From assembly GCA_022013895.1 (NCBI GenBank), contig JAKLPK010000245.1, positions 1 through 34,304 of the forward strand: 34,304 nucleotides of DNA, written 5' to 3'. This DNA is from Cellulomonas sp. (lineage in GTDB: Bacteria; Actinomycetota; Actinomycetes; Actinomycetales; Cellulomonadaceae). Made by a program: the position numbers and the translations under genes. How positions within the stretch are numbered: the first letter of the stretch is position 1; each line of letters begins with the position of its first letter. Positions 23,795-32,827 of the stretch are shown here, piece by piece. The notes under the pieces are model-generated. The model was not told the origin of the DNA, did not search any database, and was given only the letters and a program-made list of their open reading frames with translations.

Positions 23795-26470
23795 GTGGCG
23801 GCTGCACTGCCCGATCTGAGCGGCCCGGGTTTCGCGCTCGTCGCCGAGCTCGCGCTACCGGAGCCGCTCGACGTCGGCAGCGTGCACGCGCCCGCCGTGC
23901 TCGCCGGTCCGCTCGACGTGCTCGCCCGCCGGACGCCCCTGCTGCTCACCGTCAGCTCCTCGCTCACGGTCGAGTTCGTCACCGGACGGCTGAGCCGGCC
24001 CCAGGCCGTCGGACGGCCGGTGGACCAGGCGTTCGCGGATCTGCCGGCGCTGGTCGACGAGCTGGGCGGGGCGATGGCCGACGGCGTCGTGCGGAGCTTC
24101 GACCTGGAGATCGACGGGCGGGTGCTGGACGTCCTGGTCCAGCCCGTGCTCGCCGGCGGCGAGATCCGCGGGGCGATCGCCACGACCACCGATGCCACCG
24201 CTGCACGCGCTTCGCTGCGACGCACCGCGCTGCTCGCCCGGATGACGTCCGAGCACGCTGCGGTCAAGGACGACCCCGACGCCGTGATGCAGCTCGTGGT
24301 GAGCGCCGTGGCCCAGTACGCGCGGTCGCCGGTCGTGATGCGCTCGGTGCAGGACGGTGAGCTGGTGCTGCGGGCCGCCGACGACTACGACGAGGGGACG
24401 GCCTCGGTCGTGCGGCAGGTGGCGTGCGCGGTGCCGTGGGCGCCGACGGGTCGGCTGCGCGACCAGCTGCTGCGGGTGGCGGCCCCGCTGACGGTTCCCT
24501 GGTCGGTGTGGGTCGACGAGCTCGGCGTGCCCGCACCGGTCCGCGCCCTCATGGCCCAGCGCGAGGCGAGGTCGGTGGTGTGCTGGCCGATGCGCACCCG
24601 CGGTCAGCTCGTCGGCCTGCTCACGGTGGTCGCGGTCCGCGGGAGCCGGATGCACGTCGACACCGATCCGAGCGAGCAGCGGTTCCTCGGGGATGTGGCA
24701 GCCCGGGCGGCCCTGCACCTGGAGGCCGCGCAGCTGCGAGCCTCGGAGGCGTCGTCGTCGGCCGCGCTGGCCGAGAGCGAGGCGAGGTTCCGCTCGGCGT
24801 TCACGGCGGCCCCGGTCGCGATGGTGCTCACCGGTGCAGACCCGGAGCATCCCGGTCGGGTGATCGCGGTCAACGACGCCTACGCGACGCTCGTCGGGCG
24901 TCCCGGCGCGGAGCTCGTCGGGGCCGAGGTGCCCGACCTGGTGCATCCGCTGGACGCCGAGGAGGTCGCCGACCTGCTCAGGAAGATCGCGACCGGCCGG
25001 TTGACCCAGGGTGTCCGGGAGCATCGGGTGCGCAACCCGGACGGTTCCGAACGGTGGGTCCGGATGTCCGTCGGGCTCGCGGCGGGCGACGGGTCCGGCG
25101 GTCCGCGTCAGCTCGTCGGGCATGTGGAGGACATCACCGAGCGCAAGCTGGCGCAGGAGGAGCTCGCCAGGCGCGCGCTCTACGACGGGCTGACGGGGCT
25201 GGCCAACCGGCACCTGGCCATCGACCACCTGCGCCGGGCGGTCGCGGGACTGCGCCGCCGGCGGGGCCGGGTCGCGGTGCTGTTCGCCGACCTCGACCGG
25301 TTCAAGGCGATCAACGACACGTTCGGGCACGAGGTGGGCGACCAGGTGCTCGTCGAGATCGCGACCCGGTTGCAGGAGGTGGTCTCGGACAGTGGTGTCG
25401 CGGCCAGGATCGGGGGGGACGAGTTCCTTCTCATCTGTCAGGACGTGGTGGACGACGACGACCTGACGGCGCTGCTCGACCGCGTGCTCGCCGTCCTCGA
25501 GCCCCCGGTTGCCGTCGTCACGGCGACCACGACGACCTCGGTCAACGTCGGAGCTTCGGTGGGGGTGTCGTTGGCGAGCAGGGCAGGGACCCGGCCGGAC
25601 ACCATGCTGCACGAGGCCGACACCGCCATGTACGAGGCGAAGCGGCTCGGCCGGCACCGCTACCAGGTCTTCGAGGAGTCGCTGGGGCAGCCGGCGAGCC
25701 GGTGGTTGCGGGTGGAGCAGGACCTGCGCGCCGCCATGGCCGAGGACCGCCTCGTCCTGCACTATCAGCCGATCGTGGAGCTCCGGACCGGGCGGGTGCG
25801 TGGGCTGGAGGCTCTGCTGCGGATGGTCGACGTGCGCGGGGGGCTCATCCCGCCGGGGGACTTCATCGACGTGGCCGAGGAGTCGGCGCTCACCTATCCC
25901 CTCGGGCAGTGGGTGGTCGAGGAGGCGTGCCGTCAGCTCGCGCAGTGGCAGCAGCTGGCGCGCAAGGGTCCGCCGCTGACGATGGCCGTCAACGTGACCG
26001 GCCGTCAGGTGGCCGATGCCGCCCGGTCCGGTTCGGTGCTGGCAGCGGCCGCGGGGGTGCGGCCGCACAGTCTCTGCCTGGAGGTGACCGAGCGGATGCT
26101 GCTGGACGCGGCCGATTCGGTCGTCGAGGACCTGGAGGCGATGACCGGTGCGGGTGTGCGGCTGGCCATCGACGACTTCGGCACGGGGTACTCCTCGTTG
26201 ACGTATCTGCAGAGATACCCGGTGCACGCGCTGAAGATCGACCGGTCGTTCGTCTCCGGGCTCGGCGTCAGCTCGCGCGACGATGCGATCGTGGCCTCGG
26301 TGGTCGCGCTGGGGACCACTCTGGGGCTGGAGGTGGTGGCCGAGGGGATCGAGACCACGGAGCAGCTCGCGGCGCTCAAGGCGCTGGGTTGCCGGACCGG
26401 TCAGGGCTTCCTGCTGGCCCGGCCGATGCCCGCCGACCAGGTGACCGAGCTGCTGACGTCTCGGGCCTGA
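23795..26470 (+). CDS. GAF-PAS-GGDEF-EAL protein
   Basis: PAS FRSAFTAAPVAMVLTGADP; GGDEF YDGLTGLANR...IGGDEF; EAL GLEALLRMVD, IDDFGTGYSSLTYL, LKIDRSFV, VVAEGIET. Confidence 0.93.
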   Translation: MAAALPDLSGPGFALVAELALPEPLDVGSVHAPAVLAGPLDVLARRTPLLLTVSSSLTVEFVTGRLSRPQAVGRPVDQAFADLPALVDELGGAMADGVVRSFDLEIDGRVLDVLVQPVLAGGEIRGAIATTTDATAARASLRRTALLARMTSEHAAVKDDPDAVMQLVVSAVAQYARSPVVMRSVQDGELVLRAADDYDEGTASVVRQVACAVPWAPTGRLRDQLLRVAAPLTVPWSVWVDELGVPAPVRALMAQREARSVVCWPMRTRGQLVGLLTVVAVRGSRMHVDTDPSEQRFLGDVAARAALHLEAAQLRASEASSSAALAESEARFRSAFTAAPVAMVLTGADPEHPGRVIAVNDAYATLVGRPGAELVGAEVPDLVHPLDAEEVADLLRKIATGRLTQGVREHRVRNPDGSERWVRMSVGLAAGDGSGGPRQLVGHVEDITERKLAQEELARRALYDGLTGLANRHLAIDHLRRAVAGLRRRRGRVAVLFADLDRFKAINDTFGHEVGDQVLVEIATRLQEVVSDSGVAARIGGDEFLLICQDVVDDDDLTALLDRVLAVLEPPVAVVTATTTTSVNVGASVGVSLASRAGTRPDTMLHEADTAMYEAKRLGRHRYQVFEESLGQPASRWLRVEQDLRAAMAEDRLVLHYQPIVELRTGRVRGLEALLRMVDVRGGLIPPGDFIDVAEESALTYPLGQWVVEEACRQLAQWQQLARKGPPLTMAVNVTGRQVADAARSGSVLAAAAGVRPHSLCLEVTERMLLDAADSVVEDLEAMTGAGVRLAIDDFGTGYSSLTYLQRYPVHALKIDRSFVSGLGVSSRDDAIVASVVALGTTLGLEVVAEGIETTEQLAALKALGCRTGQGFLLARPMPADQVTELLTSRA

Positions 26471-26505
26471 GCCCGGTGCCGGCGCGGAGCCGGGATGATC
26501 GGGGC

Positions 26506-27228
26506 GTGCAGGTCACCGCGGAACAGGTCGAGGCCGCCCGGGCCGTCCTCGCGCGTGCCGGTGCGCTGCTGCTCGACTTCGACGGTCCGGTGGCCCGGGT
26601 GTTCGCCGAGCTCGACCGGGGTGCGCTGGCCGGTGAGCTCCGCGCTGCGACGCGGTCGTGCGGTGCACCGCTGCCGGACGTGGTCGCGGCGACCGGCGAT
26701 CCGATGGCGGCGCTCGCGTGGAGCATCGGGCAGCCCGTGCAGGTGCGCCTCGCGGTCGAGGCGGTGGTGCGACGGCACGAGCTGGCCGGTGCGCGGCGGG
26801 CGGCACCGACGCCGGGGCTGATGGACCTGCTCACCGCTGCCCGCGCGGCAGGGGTTCCGGTGGCCGTCGTCACCAACAACTGCCCGGAGGCGGTGGCCGA
26901 GCTCGCGGCCCGTGCCGTGCCCCTCTTGGTCGGGGTCCCGGTCGCGGGGCGGGAACCCGGGCGCCCGCAGGACCTCAAACCGGCGCCCGTCCTCCTCACG
27001 CGTGCGTTGCACGAGCTCGGGGTCGCACCCGGCGATGCGGTGCTGCTCGGTGACTCGGTCACGGATGTCCGGGCGGCGCGAGCCGCAGGGGTGCGGTCGA
27101 TCGCCCTGGTGCTGCGCGCGGCGAAGACGGCCGCGCTGGTCGGTGCCGGACCGGACGGGGTGGTGACGGGTCTGGGCGAGCTCGGGGACCCCTGGGGCGG
27201 GCGGGAGTCGGCGGCCCGGCGACCGTGA
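26506..27228 (+). CDS. HAD family hydrolase
   Basis: LLLDFDGPVARVF, VAVVTNNCPEAV, LKPAPVLLTRAL, VLLGDSVTDVRAARAAGVRSI; GTG start. Confidence 0.88.
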   Translation: MQVTAEQVEAARAVLARAGALLLDFDGPVARVFAELDRGALAGELRAATRSCGAPLPDVVAATGDPMAALAWSIGQPVQVRLAVEAVVRRHELAGARRAAPTPGLMDLLTAARAAGVPVAVVTNNCPEAVAELAARAVPLLVGVPVAGREPGRPQDLKPAPVLLTRALHELGVAPGDAVLLGDSVTDVRAARAAGVRSIALVLRAAKTAALVGAGPDGVVTGLGELGDPWGGRESAARRP

Positions 27229-27232
27229 CCGG

Positions 27233-27793
27233 TCAGACGTGCTCGGAGACCAGGACCGCGAACGTCCCGGGGACGAGGGCGCGGAACACGTGCGGCAGAT
27301 CGCCGGGGTAGGCGCAGTAGTCACCGGGCGCGAGCTCGACCGGGTCGTCGGCGAGCCCGACGAGGGCGCGGCCGGCGGCCAGCACCACGTGCTCGACGAC
27401 GCCGGGCAGATGGGGCGCCGAGTCGCGCTGGCTGCCGGGTTCGGCGGCGATCACGTAGAGGTCGCGGCGGGCGCGCGGCGGGCAGGCAGCGAGCAGGGTG
27501 GCGAGGTAGTCGGCGTCCTGGGACGCGAGAGTCGCGCCCTGGCCCGCGCGGATCACCTGCACGGCGGGGCGTGGCGGGTCGACGAGCTGGGAGAACGGGA
27601 CGCCGAGTGCGTTGCCGAGCGCCCAGAGCGTCTCGATGCTGGGGTTGCCCGCGCCTTGCTCGAGCTGGGAGAGCGTGGACTTGGCGACGCCTGCGCGACG
27701 GGCGACCTCGGTGAGGGAGAGCCCGGTGCGCTGGCGTTCGCGCTGGAGCGCGGCGGCGATGGTGGCCAGGGGCGCGCCGGTGGTCTCACGCAT
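27233..27793 (-). CDS. XRE family regulator with C-terminal cupin domain
   Basis: RQRTGLSLTEVARRAGVAKSTLSQLEQGAGNPSIETLWALGNALGVPFSQLV plus cupin VVEHVVLAAGRALVGLADDPVELAPGDYCAYPGDLPHVFRAL. Confidence 0.93.
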   Translation of the reverse strand: MRETTGAPLATIAAALQRERQRTGLSLTEVARRAGVAKSTLSQLEQGAGNPSIETLWALGNALGVPFSQLVDPPRPAVQVIRAGQGATLASQDADYLATLLAACPPRARRDLYVIAAEPGSQRDSAPHLPGVVEHVVLAAGRALVGLADDPVELAPGDYCAYPGDLPHVFRALVPGTFAVLVSEHV

Positions 27794-27860
27794 TCGTTCG
27801 CTCCATCGGTTGATCCGTACGGTTTGACGAACAGCCTAGCGATGTTCATCATGACTACCC

Positions 27861-28583
27861 ATGCGTTCGATATGGCGAACACTCGATCCGGCCGCGCGCC
27901 GCTCCATCGCCCTGCTCTGCCTGGCCGACGGGCTGGTCGGCGCCTCGCTCGGCGCACTCACCGTCAGCGCCGGGCTGCCCTGGTGGTTCGCGGCCCTCGG
28001 GTCGGTGGTCGTGTTCGCCGGGGCTGCGCAGTTCCTGCTGCTGGCCGCACTCACGGCCGGCGGCAGCGTGATCGCGGGTGTGACGGCGGCGCTGCTGGTG
28101 AACCTGCGGCTGCTGCCGTTCGCCATGGCCGTGGCCGACCTGTACGGCGACGGCCGCGCGCGACGGCTGATCGGTGCCCACCTCGTGACGGACGAGTCGG
28201 TCGCCATGGCGCTCGCCCAGCCCGACCGGCCCCGACGTCGGGCCGCGTTCTGGGCCTGTGGCCTTGCACTCTTCGCAGCGTGGAACGTCGGGGTCGGGAT
28301 CGGGGTGCTCGGCGGCGCCTGGACCGCCGACCCGCACGCCCTCGGCCTGGACGCGGCATTCCCCGCGGTGCTGCTCGCCCTGGTCGTCCCGGCCCTGCGT
28401 GACCGCGGCACCCGACGTGCCGCCGCCCTCGGCGTTCCCGTCGCGCTCGGCGCGTCCTTGGTGCTGCCGGCGGGGGTGCCGGTGCTGCTCGCCCTCGTCG
28501 GGATGCTGGCCGGCGGTCTGCTCGGGGGACGACGGACCTCAGGTGGGGCGCGACCTGCCGGGCCGACGGTGGCCCGATCATGA
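27861..28583 (+). CDS. azlC: AzlC family branched-chain amino acid exporter subunit
   Basis: SLGALTVSAGLPWWFAALGSVVVFAGAAQFLLLAALTAGGSVIAGVTAALLVNLRLLPFAMAV. Confidence 0.9.
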   Translation: MRSIWRTLDPAARRSIALLCLADGLVGASLGALTVSAGLPWWFAALGSVVVFAGAAQFLLLAALTAGGSVIAGVTAALLVNLRLLPFAMAVADLYGDGRARRLIGAHLVTDESVAMALAQPDRPRRRAAFWACGLALFAAWNVGVGIGVLGGAWTADPHALGLDAAFPAVLLALVVPALRDRGTRRAAALGVPVALGASLVLPAGVPVLLALVGMLAGGLLGGRRTSGGARPAGPTVARS

Positions 28584-28906
28584 CCGGCGCCCCCGTCCTC
28601 GTCGCGGCCACGCTGTGCCTGGGTGCCGGCACGTTCGCGCTGCGCATCGCCGGGGGACTCCTGCGGTCCCGCGTCGAGCTGTCCGAACGGGTCGACGGCC
28701 TGCTCGCCCAGGGCGCCGCCGTGCTGATGACGGCGACCGTCGCCACCGCCGCGCTGCTGGACGGACGCGAACCCGCGGGGGTCGCCCGGATCGCCGGGGT
28801 GGTGGTCGCCGCGGTGCTGGCATGGCGGCGGGCACCGGTCGTCGTCGTCGTGCTCGGCGCCGCCGGGACCGCGGCCGTCCTCCGGGTGCTCGGCTGGGCT
28901 GCCTGA
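28580..28906 (+). CDS. azlD: AzlD family branched-chain amino acid exporter subunit
   Basis: 108-aa multi-TM protein with ATGA overlap to azlC; GTFALRIAGGLLRSRVELSERVDGLLAQGAAVLMTATVATAAL. Confidence 0.87.
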   Translation: MTGAPVLVAATLCLGAGTFALRIAGGLLRSRVELSERVDGLLAQGAAVLMTATVATAALLDGREPAGVARIAGVVVAAVLAWRRAPVVVVVLGAAGTAAVLRVLGWAA

Positions 28907-29071
28907 GGTCGGCACCGCACTGCGGCCGATCGTGGTCGACGGGGCCGGCCGGTGGCAGGAACGCCTGGCCCGTGCGACGGTTGAGGGTGCGGGGGAGCAT
29001 CGAGCTGGTGTCGCGCCGGTGCTCGGGGGTCTGGACGGATCCGCAGCCATGCGTTCGGGGAGGGCGGGGCC

Positions 29072-30904
29072 GTGGGTGCTACGCCGGCAGTGCCCGGAGA
29101 GTCGAGGGGCGGCGCACCTGCCACGGACCGGCCTCGCGATGCCCCGTCCGACCAGGTGCTTGCCGAGCGCCCTGACCGCAGCGACCGTGAGGCCGATGGC
29201 CGCGCGGTGACAGGTGCGCAGTTCAGGTCCGCGTTCACCGCCGCGCCGGTCGGCATGCTGCTCGCCACCGCCGAACCCGGCCAGCCGAACGTGGTGGTCG
29301 CGACCAACGATGCGTTGGCGCAGCTGCTCGGACGTCCCTCGTCGGAGCTGGTGGGCATGACCGTGCCCGATCTGGTCAACCCGCTCGACGCCGACGACAT
29401 CGCCGAGGTGCTGGCCGGGGTGTCCAGCGGAGCCACCCGGCGCGGGGTGTGGGAGCACCGGGTGCGCCGGGTCGACGGGTCCATCGCCTGGGCGCGGCTG
29501 TCGGTCGCCCTGGCCGGCGAGGCGGACGGGCGCAAGCAGCTCATCGGGCACCTGGAGGACGTCACCGAGCACCGGCGGACGCAGGACGAGCAGACCCGCC
29601 ACGCGCTGTACGACGGCCTCACGGGGCTCGCGAACCGGCTGCTGGCGATGGACCAACTGCGTCGCGTGCTGGCGGCGCTGCGCGAACAGCCCGGCCGGGC
29701 GGCGATCCTGTACGCCGACCTGGACCGGTTCAAGGCGGTCAACGACACGTACGGCCGCGATGTCGGCGACCGCGTGCTGGTCGAGGTCGCGGCCAGGCTC
29801 CGGGCGACCGTGCCGCACCTGTACCTGGTGGCGCGGCTGGCCGGTGACGAGTTCCTGGTGGTGTGCCACGACATCGGCTCGGACGAGGATCTGCACGAGC
29901 TGGTCGAGCGGGTGCGCACCGTGCTGGAGAACCCGGTGGACGTGCGGTCCGGGACCGTCTCGACCACGGTGTTCGTCGGTGCGTCGATCGGGGTCTCGGT
30001 GGCCGTCGACCCGGACACCGGCACCGAGCAGATGCTGCACGAGGCCGGAACCGCGATGCGGGAGGCGAAGCGGCTCGGCCGGCACCGCTACCAGGTCTTC
30101 GAGACGTCGCTCGGCGACCCGGCCACCCGGTGGCTGCAGGTGGAACGCGATCTGCGCACGGCCCTCGCCGAGGACCGGATGGTGCTGCACTACCAGCCGA
30201 TCGTCGACCTGGTCACCGGGCGCATCAGCGGGGTCGAGGCGTTGCTGCGCATGGTCGACCCGGTGCGCGGTCTGGTCCCGCCCGGGGAGTTCATCGATGT
30301 GGCCGAGGAGTCCGCGCTGACCTACCCGCTGGGAGACTGGGTGGTGAACGAAGCGTGCCGCCAGCTGGCGGTGTGGCAGGAGATCGCGCGGTCCGGACCG
30401 GCGCTCACCATGGCGGTCAACGTCACGGGTCGCCAGGCGGCCGAGGCTGCCCGGTCGGGGTCCGTGCTGACCGAGGCGTCGACCGCGGGCATCGAGGCGG
30501 GCACGCTGTTCCTGGAGGTCACCGAGCGGACCCTGCTCGGTGCGGCCGACGATGTGGTCGCCGATCTGGAGGCGCTCACGCGGGCCGGTGTCCGGCTCAC
30601 GATCGACGACTTCGGGACCGGGTACTCCTCGCTCACGTACCTGCAGCGGTTCCCGGTCCACACGCTCAAGATCGACCAGTCGTTCGTCGCCGGCCTCGGG
30701 GTGAACCGGCGCGACGATGCGATCGTCGCGGCCGTCGTCGCGCTCGGTGCGGCGCTCGGGCTGGAGGTGGTGGCCGAGGGTGTGGAGACGGCGGAGCAGC
30801 AGGCCGCCCTGCAGGCCTTGGGCTGCCCGGCAGCGCAGGGGTACTTCCTGGGTCGCCCGATGCCTGCGGACGATCTGTCCAGGCTGCTCGTCGCGAACGT
30901 GTGA
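29072..30904 (+). CDS. PAS-GGDEF-EAL protein with AGDEF signature
   Basis: FRSAFTAAPVGMLLATAEPGQ, YDGLTGLANRLLAMDQLRRVLA, RLAGDEFLVVCHD; EAL GVEALLRMVD, IDDFGTGYSSLTYL. GTG start with GGGGAGG upstream. Confidence 0.92.
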   Translation: MGATPAVPGESRGGAPATDRPRDAPSDQVLAERPDRSDREADGRAVTGAQFRSAFTAAPVGMLLATAEPGQPNVVVATNDALAQLLGRPSSELVGMTVPDLVNPLDADDIAEVLAGVSSGATRRGVWEHRVRRVDGSIAWARLSVALAGEADGRKQLIGHLEDVTEHRRTQDEQTRHALYDGLTGLANRLLAMDQLRRVLAALREQPGRAAILYADLDRFKAVNDTYGRDVGDRVLVEVAARLRATVPHLYLVARLAGDEFLVVCHDIGSDEDLHELVERVRTVLENPVDVRSGTVSTTVFVGASIGVSVAVDPDTGTEQMLHEAGTAMREAKRLGRHRYQVFETSLGDPATRWLQVERDLRTALAEDRMVLHYQPIVDLVTGRISGVEALLRMVDPVRGLVPPGEFIDVAEESALTYPLGDWVVNEACRQLAVWQEIARSGPALTMAVNVTGRQAAEAARSGSVLTEASTAGIEAGTLFLEVTERTLLGAADDVVADLEALTRAGVRLTIDDFGTGYSSLTYLQRFPVHTLKIDQSFVAGLGVNRRDDAIVAAVVALGAALGLEVVAEGVETAEQQAALQALGCPAAQGYFLGRPMPADDLSRLLVANV

Positions 30905-30919
30905 GCGGCCTGGTCGCCG

Positions 30920-32470
30920 TCAGGTCCGGGCGCGCTCCGGAGCTCCGGCTGGCGGCGCGACCGGCGGTCCGATCAGGTCGGGTCGGACCGGGGCGGGGGC
31001 GACCTCGTCCGAGGGGAGCTGGGTGGCCCTGACCTCCGGCACCTCCCGGTGGGTGCGTTTGGCGCGGTACATCTGTGCATCGGCGAGGTCGAGCAGGGTG
31101 CCTGCGTCGATGTGATCGTCGGGTCCGGCCGCGGCGACCCCGATGCTCACCCGCCCGGACGCGATGACGTCGCCCAGCACCACGGGTTCGGACAGGGCCG
31201 CATCGACGGCGGCCGCCACCGGGTCCCCGTCGACCGCGCGCTCGCCCTCCAGCACCACCACGAACTCGTCACCACCGAACCGCCCGACCAGGTCCCCGGG
31301 GCGCACGCAGCCACGGAGCCGCGCGGCGACACTGGTGAGCAGCCGGTCACCGGTCGAGTGGCCGTAGGTGTCGTTGACGGCCTTGAAGTCGTCGAGGTCG
31401 AGGTAGAGGACCACGGCTCCGCGGGCGGTCCCGGCCGCGACCCGGTCGAGGAGGCCTGCCAGGTGTTGCGTCAGCGTGCGCCGGTTCGCAAGGCCGGTGA
31501 GCGCGTCGAGCGAGGCGAGGTCGCGTAGCCGCCGCTCGGCGTCGGCGTGCCATCGGGCGAGCAGACCGATCCGGACGAGGACGAGCGAGATGATGCCCAG
31601 CCCGCCGACGCTGAGCGAGGCGGCGTCGACCGGGATCCCGAACAGCGCCTGGACGCCGCCGAGCAGCGGTCCCACGGACAGGGCCGCGGCGATGTAGACG
31701 AGGCGTGCCCGGGTCAGACCGCTCGTCGCGCTCTCGGGCCCGGCGAGCGCGGGTGCCGAGGGATGGACGGCGGCGGCCGTCAGGGCGAGCAGTGCGGTCA
31801 CGCACAGCGCGCTCGCCCACCAGGCCGCCAGTCCGGTGGTCGGGTCCAGGGTCAGCGTGAAGGCCATGTCCGCACCGTTCGTCGCGCACACCGCCAGCAG
31901 CAGGAAGAGGGCCGGGGTCCGCGCCTCGGGGGCGACGGCGACCGCGCGCACCACCGTCCCGGTCAGTGCCGTGACGAGCAGGACGAGCGCCATCTCGTAC
32001 GCCACCGTCGTGGGGCTCGAACCGAGTCGGACGTGGGCGGGCTTCAGCACGAGCCCCCAGATGAGGACAGCGATCCCCAGTCCGATGATGGCGGCGTCGA
32101 GCATCCCGCCGGCGTCCCGACGGGCGTACGGGACGGTGGTGACGATGCCGCCTGCGAGCAGGAGGACGTACCCCAGCGCCAGGGTGGCCGAGGCGAGGTG
32201 TCCGACGGCGGGGGCGCCGGTGGACGCGAGCGCGATCTGGTTGTGGGCGTTGTGCACCGCGAGCACGGCGAGGCCGAGGGCCATCGCGATCCAGCCGATC
32301 CGGCAGGGTCCGTGGCGTCGGCGCACCTGGACGGTGAAGACGCCGAGCGGGATGAGGGTCGCGGCGGTCACTGCGGCGTAGCGGGCGGCCGTGCCGAGGG
32401 TGCACAGTGCGAGGAGTGCCACGCTGAGCAGCACGAAACCGGCGTGCGCCCTGCGGCTGTGCACGTCCAC
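30920..32470 (-). CDS. Multi-TM GGDEF diguanylate cyclase
   Basis: N-terminal hydrophobic helices, then DALTGLANRRTLTQHLA, LYLDLDDFKAVNDTYGHSTGDRLL, RPGDLVGRFGGDEFVVVL. GTG start inferred. Confidence 0.9.
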   Translation of the reverse strand: MDVHSRRAHAGFVLLSVALLALCTLGTAARYAAVTAATLIPLGVFTVQVRRRHGPCRIGWIAMALGLAVLAVHNAHNQIALASTGAPAVGHLASATLALGYVLLLAGGIVTTVPYARRDAGGMLDAAIIGLGIAVLIWGLVLKPAHVRLGSSPTTVAYEMALVLLVTALTGTVVRAVAVAPEARTPALFLLLAVCATNGADMAFTLTLDPTTGLAAWWASALCVTALLALTAAAVHPSAPALAGPESATSGLTRARLVYIAAALSVGPLLGGVQALFGIPVDAASLSVGGLGIISLVLVRIGLLARWHADAERRLRDLASLDALTGLANRRTLTQHLAGLLDRVAAGTARGAVVLYLDLDDFKAVNDTYGHSTGDRLLTSVAARLRGCVRPGDLVGRFGGDEFVVVLEGERAVDGDPVAAAVDAALSEPVVLGDVIASGRVSIGVAAAGPDDHIDAGTLLDLADAQMYRAKRTHREVPEVRATQLPSDEVAPAPVRPDLIGPPVAPPAGAPERART

Positions 32471-32793
32471 CCGCCCTCCGAGTCGTCGAGCTGTGCGCGG
32501 CACCCCGCCGGGAAGGCGTGAGCACCCGCGAATCGCCCCGGCGCTCGGCCGGGGCGTCCAGGCCGGGAGCCTCGTTGCCCCGATCGCGCGGGTGGCGTGG
32601 CCCGGGTGGGGCCGACGCTGCTTCGAACGCTACGCGGTGCGGCGAGGAAAGTTCGCGGTGATCGTCCTATCGGGTGAGTGCCACGGACGGGTGGGCGGTC
32701 ACCCGACGCGGGCCGGAGGGCGTACGTCATCGGCGGCGGGGCGGGTGACCCTCGGTCGGTCGACGGTCCTCGAGCGGCGGAGGCCTGAGAGGT

Positions 32794-32807
32794 AGGACGT
32801 AGGTCCC
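32794..32807. promoter_or_regulatory. DevR/DosR-like box upstream of the histidine kinase
   Basis: AGGAC-GTAG-GTCCC (reverse complement GGGACCTACGTCCT), followed by TACCGT at 32816-32821 and a GTG start at 32828. Confidence 0.5.
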
Positions 32808-32827
32808 ACGTCGCGTACCGTGAGGCT

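Noticed and set aside
23855-26227. 790-aa minus-strand ORF
   Set aside because: Antisense to the GAF-PAS-GGDEF-EAL gene, with compositionally biased translation.
24424-26505. N-terminal 694 codons of the 934-aa plus-strand ORF (24424-27228)
   Set aside because: Overlaps the GGDEF-EAL gene in another frame; only the HAD part from GTG 26506 is coding.
27836-30661. 941-aa minus-strand ORF
   Set aside because: Antisense shadow of azlCD and the second GGDEF-EAL gene; low-complexity Arg/His/Gly/Pro-rich translation typical of GC-rich codon-position bias, no domain recognisable.
32534-32556. Hairpin CGCCCCGGC/GCCGGGGCG in the 32471-32827 divergent region
   Set aside because: Short GC-rich hairpins of this kind are expected by chance at this GC content, and the position (upstream of both genes) does not suit a terminator.
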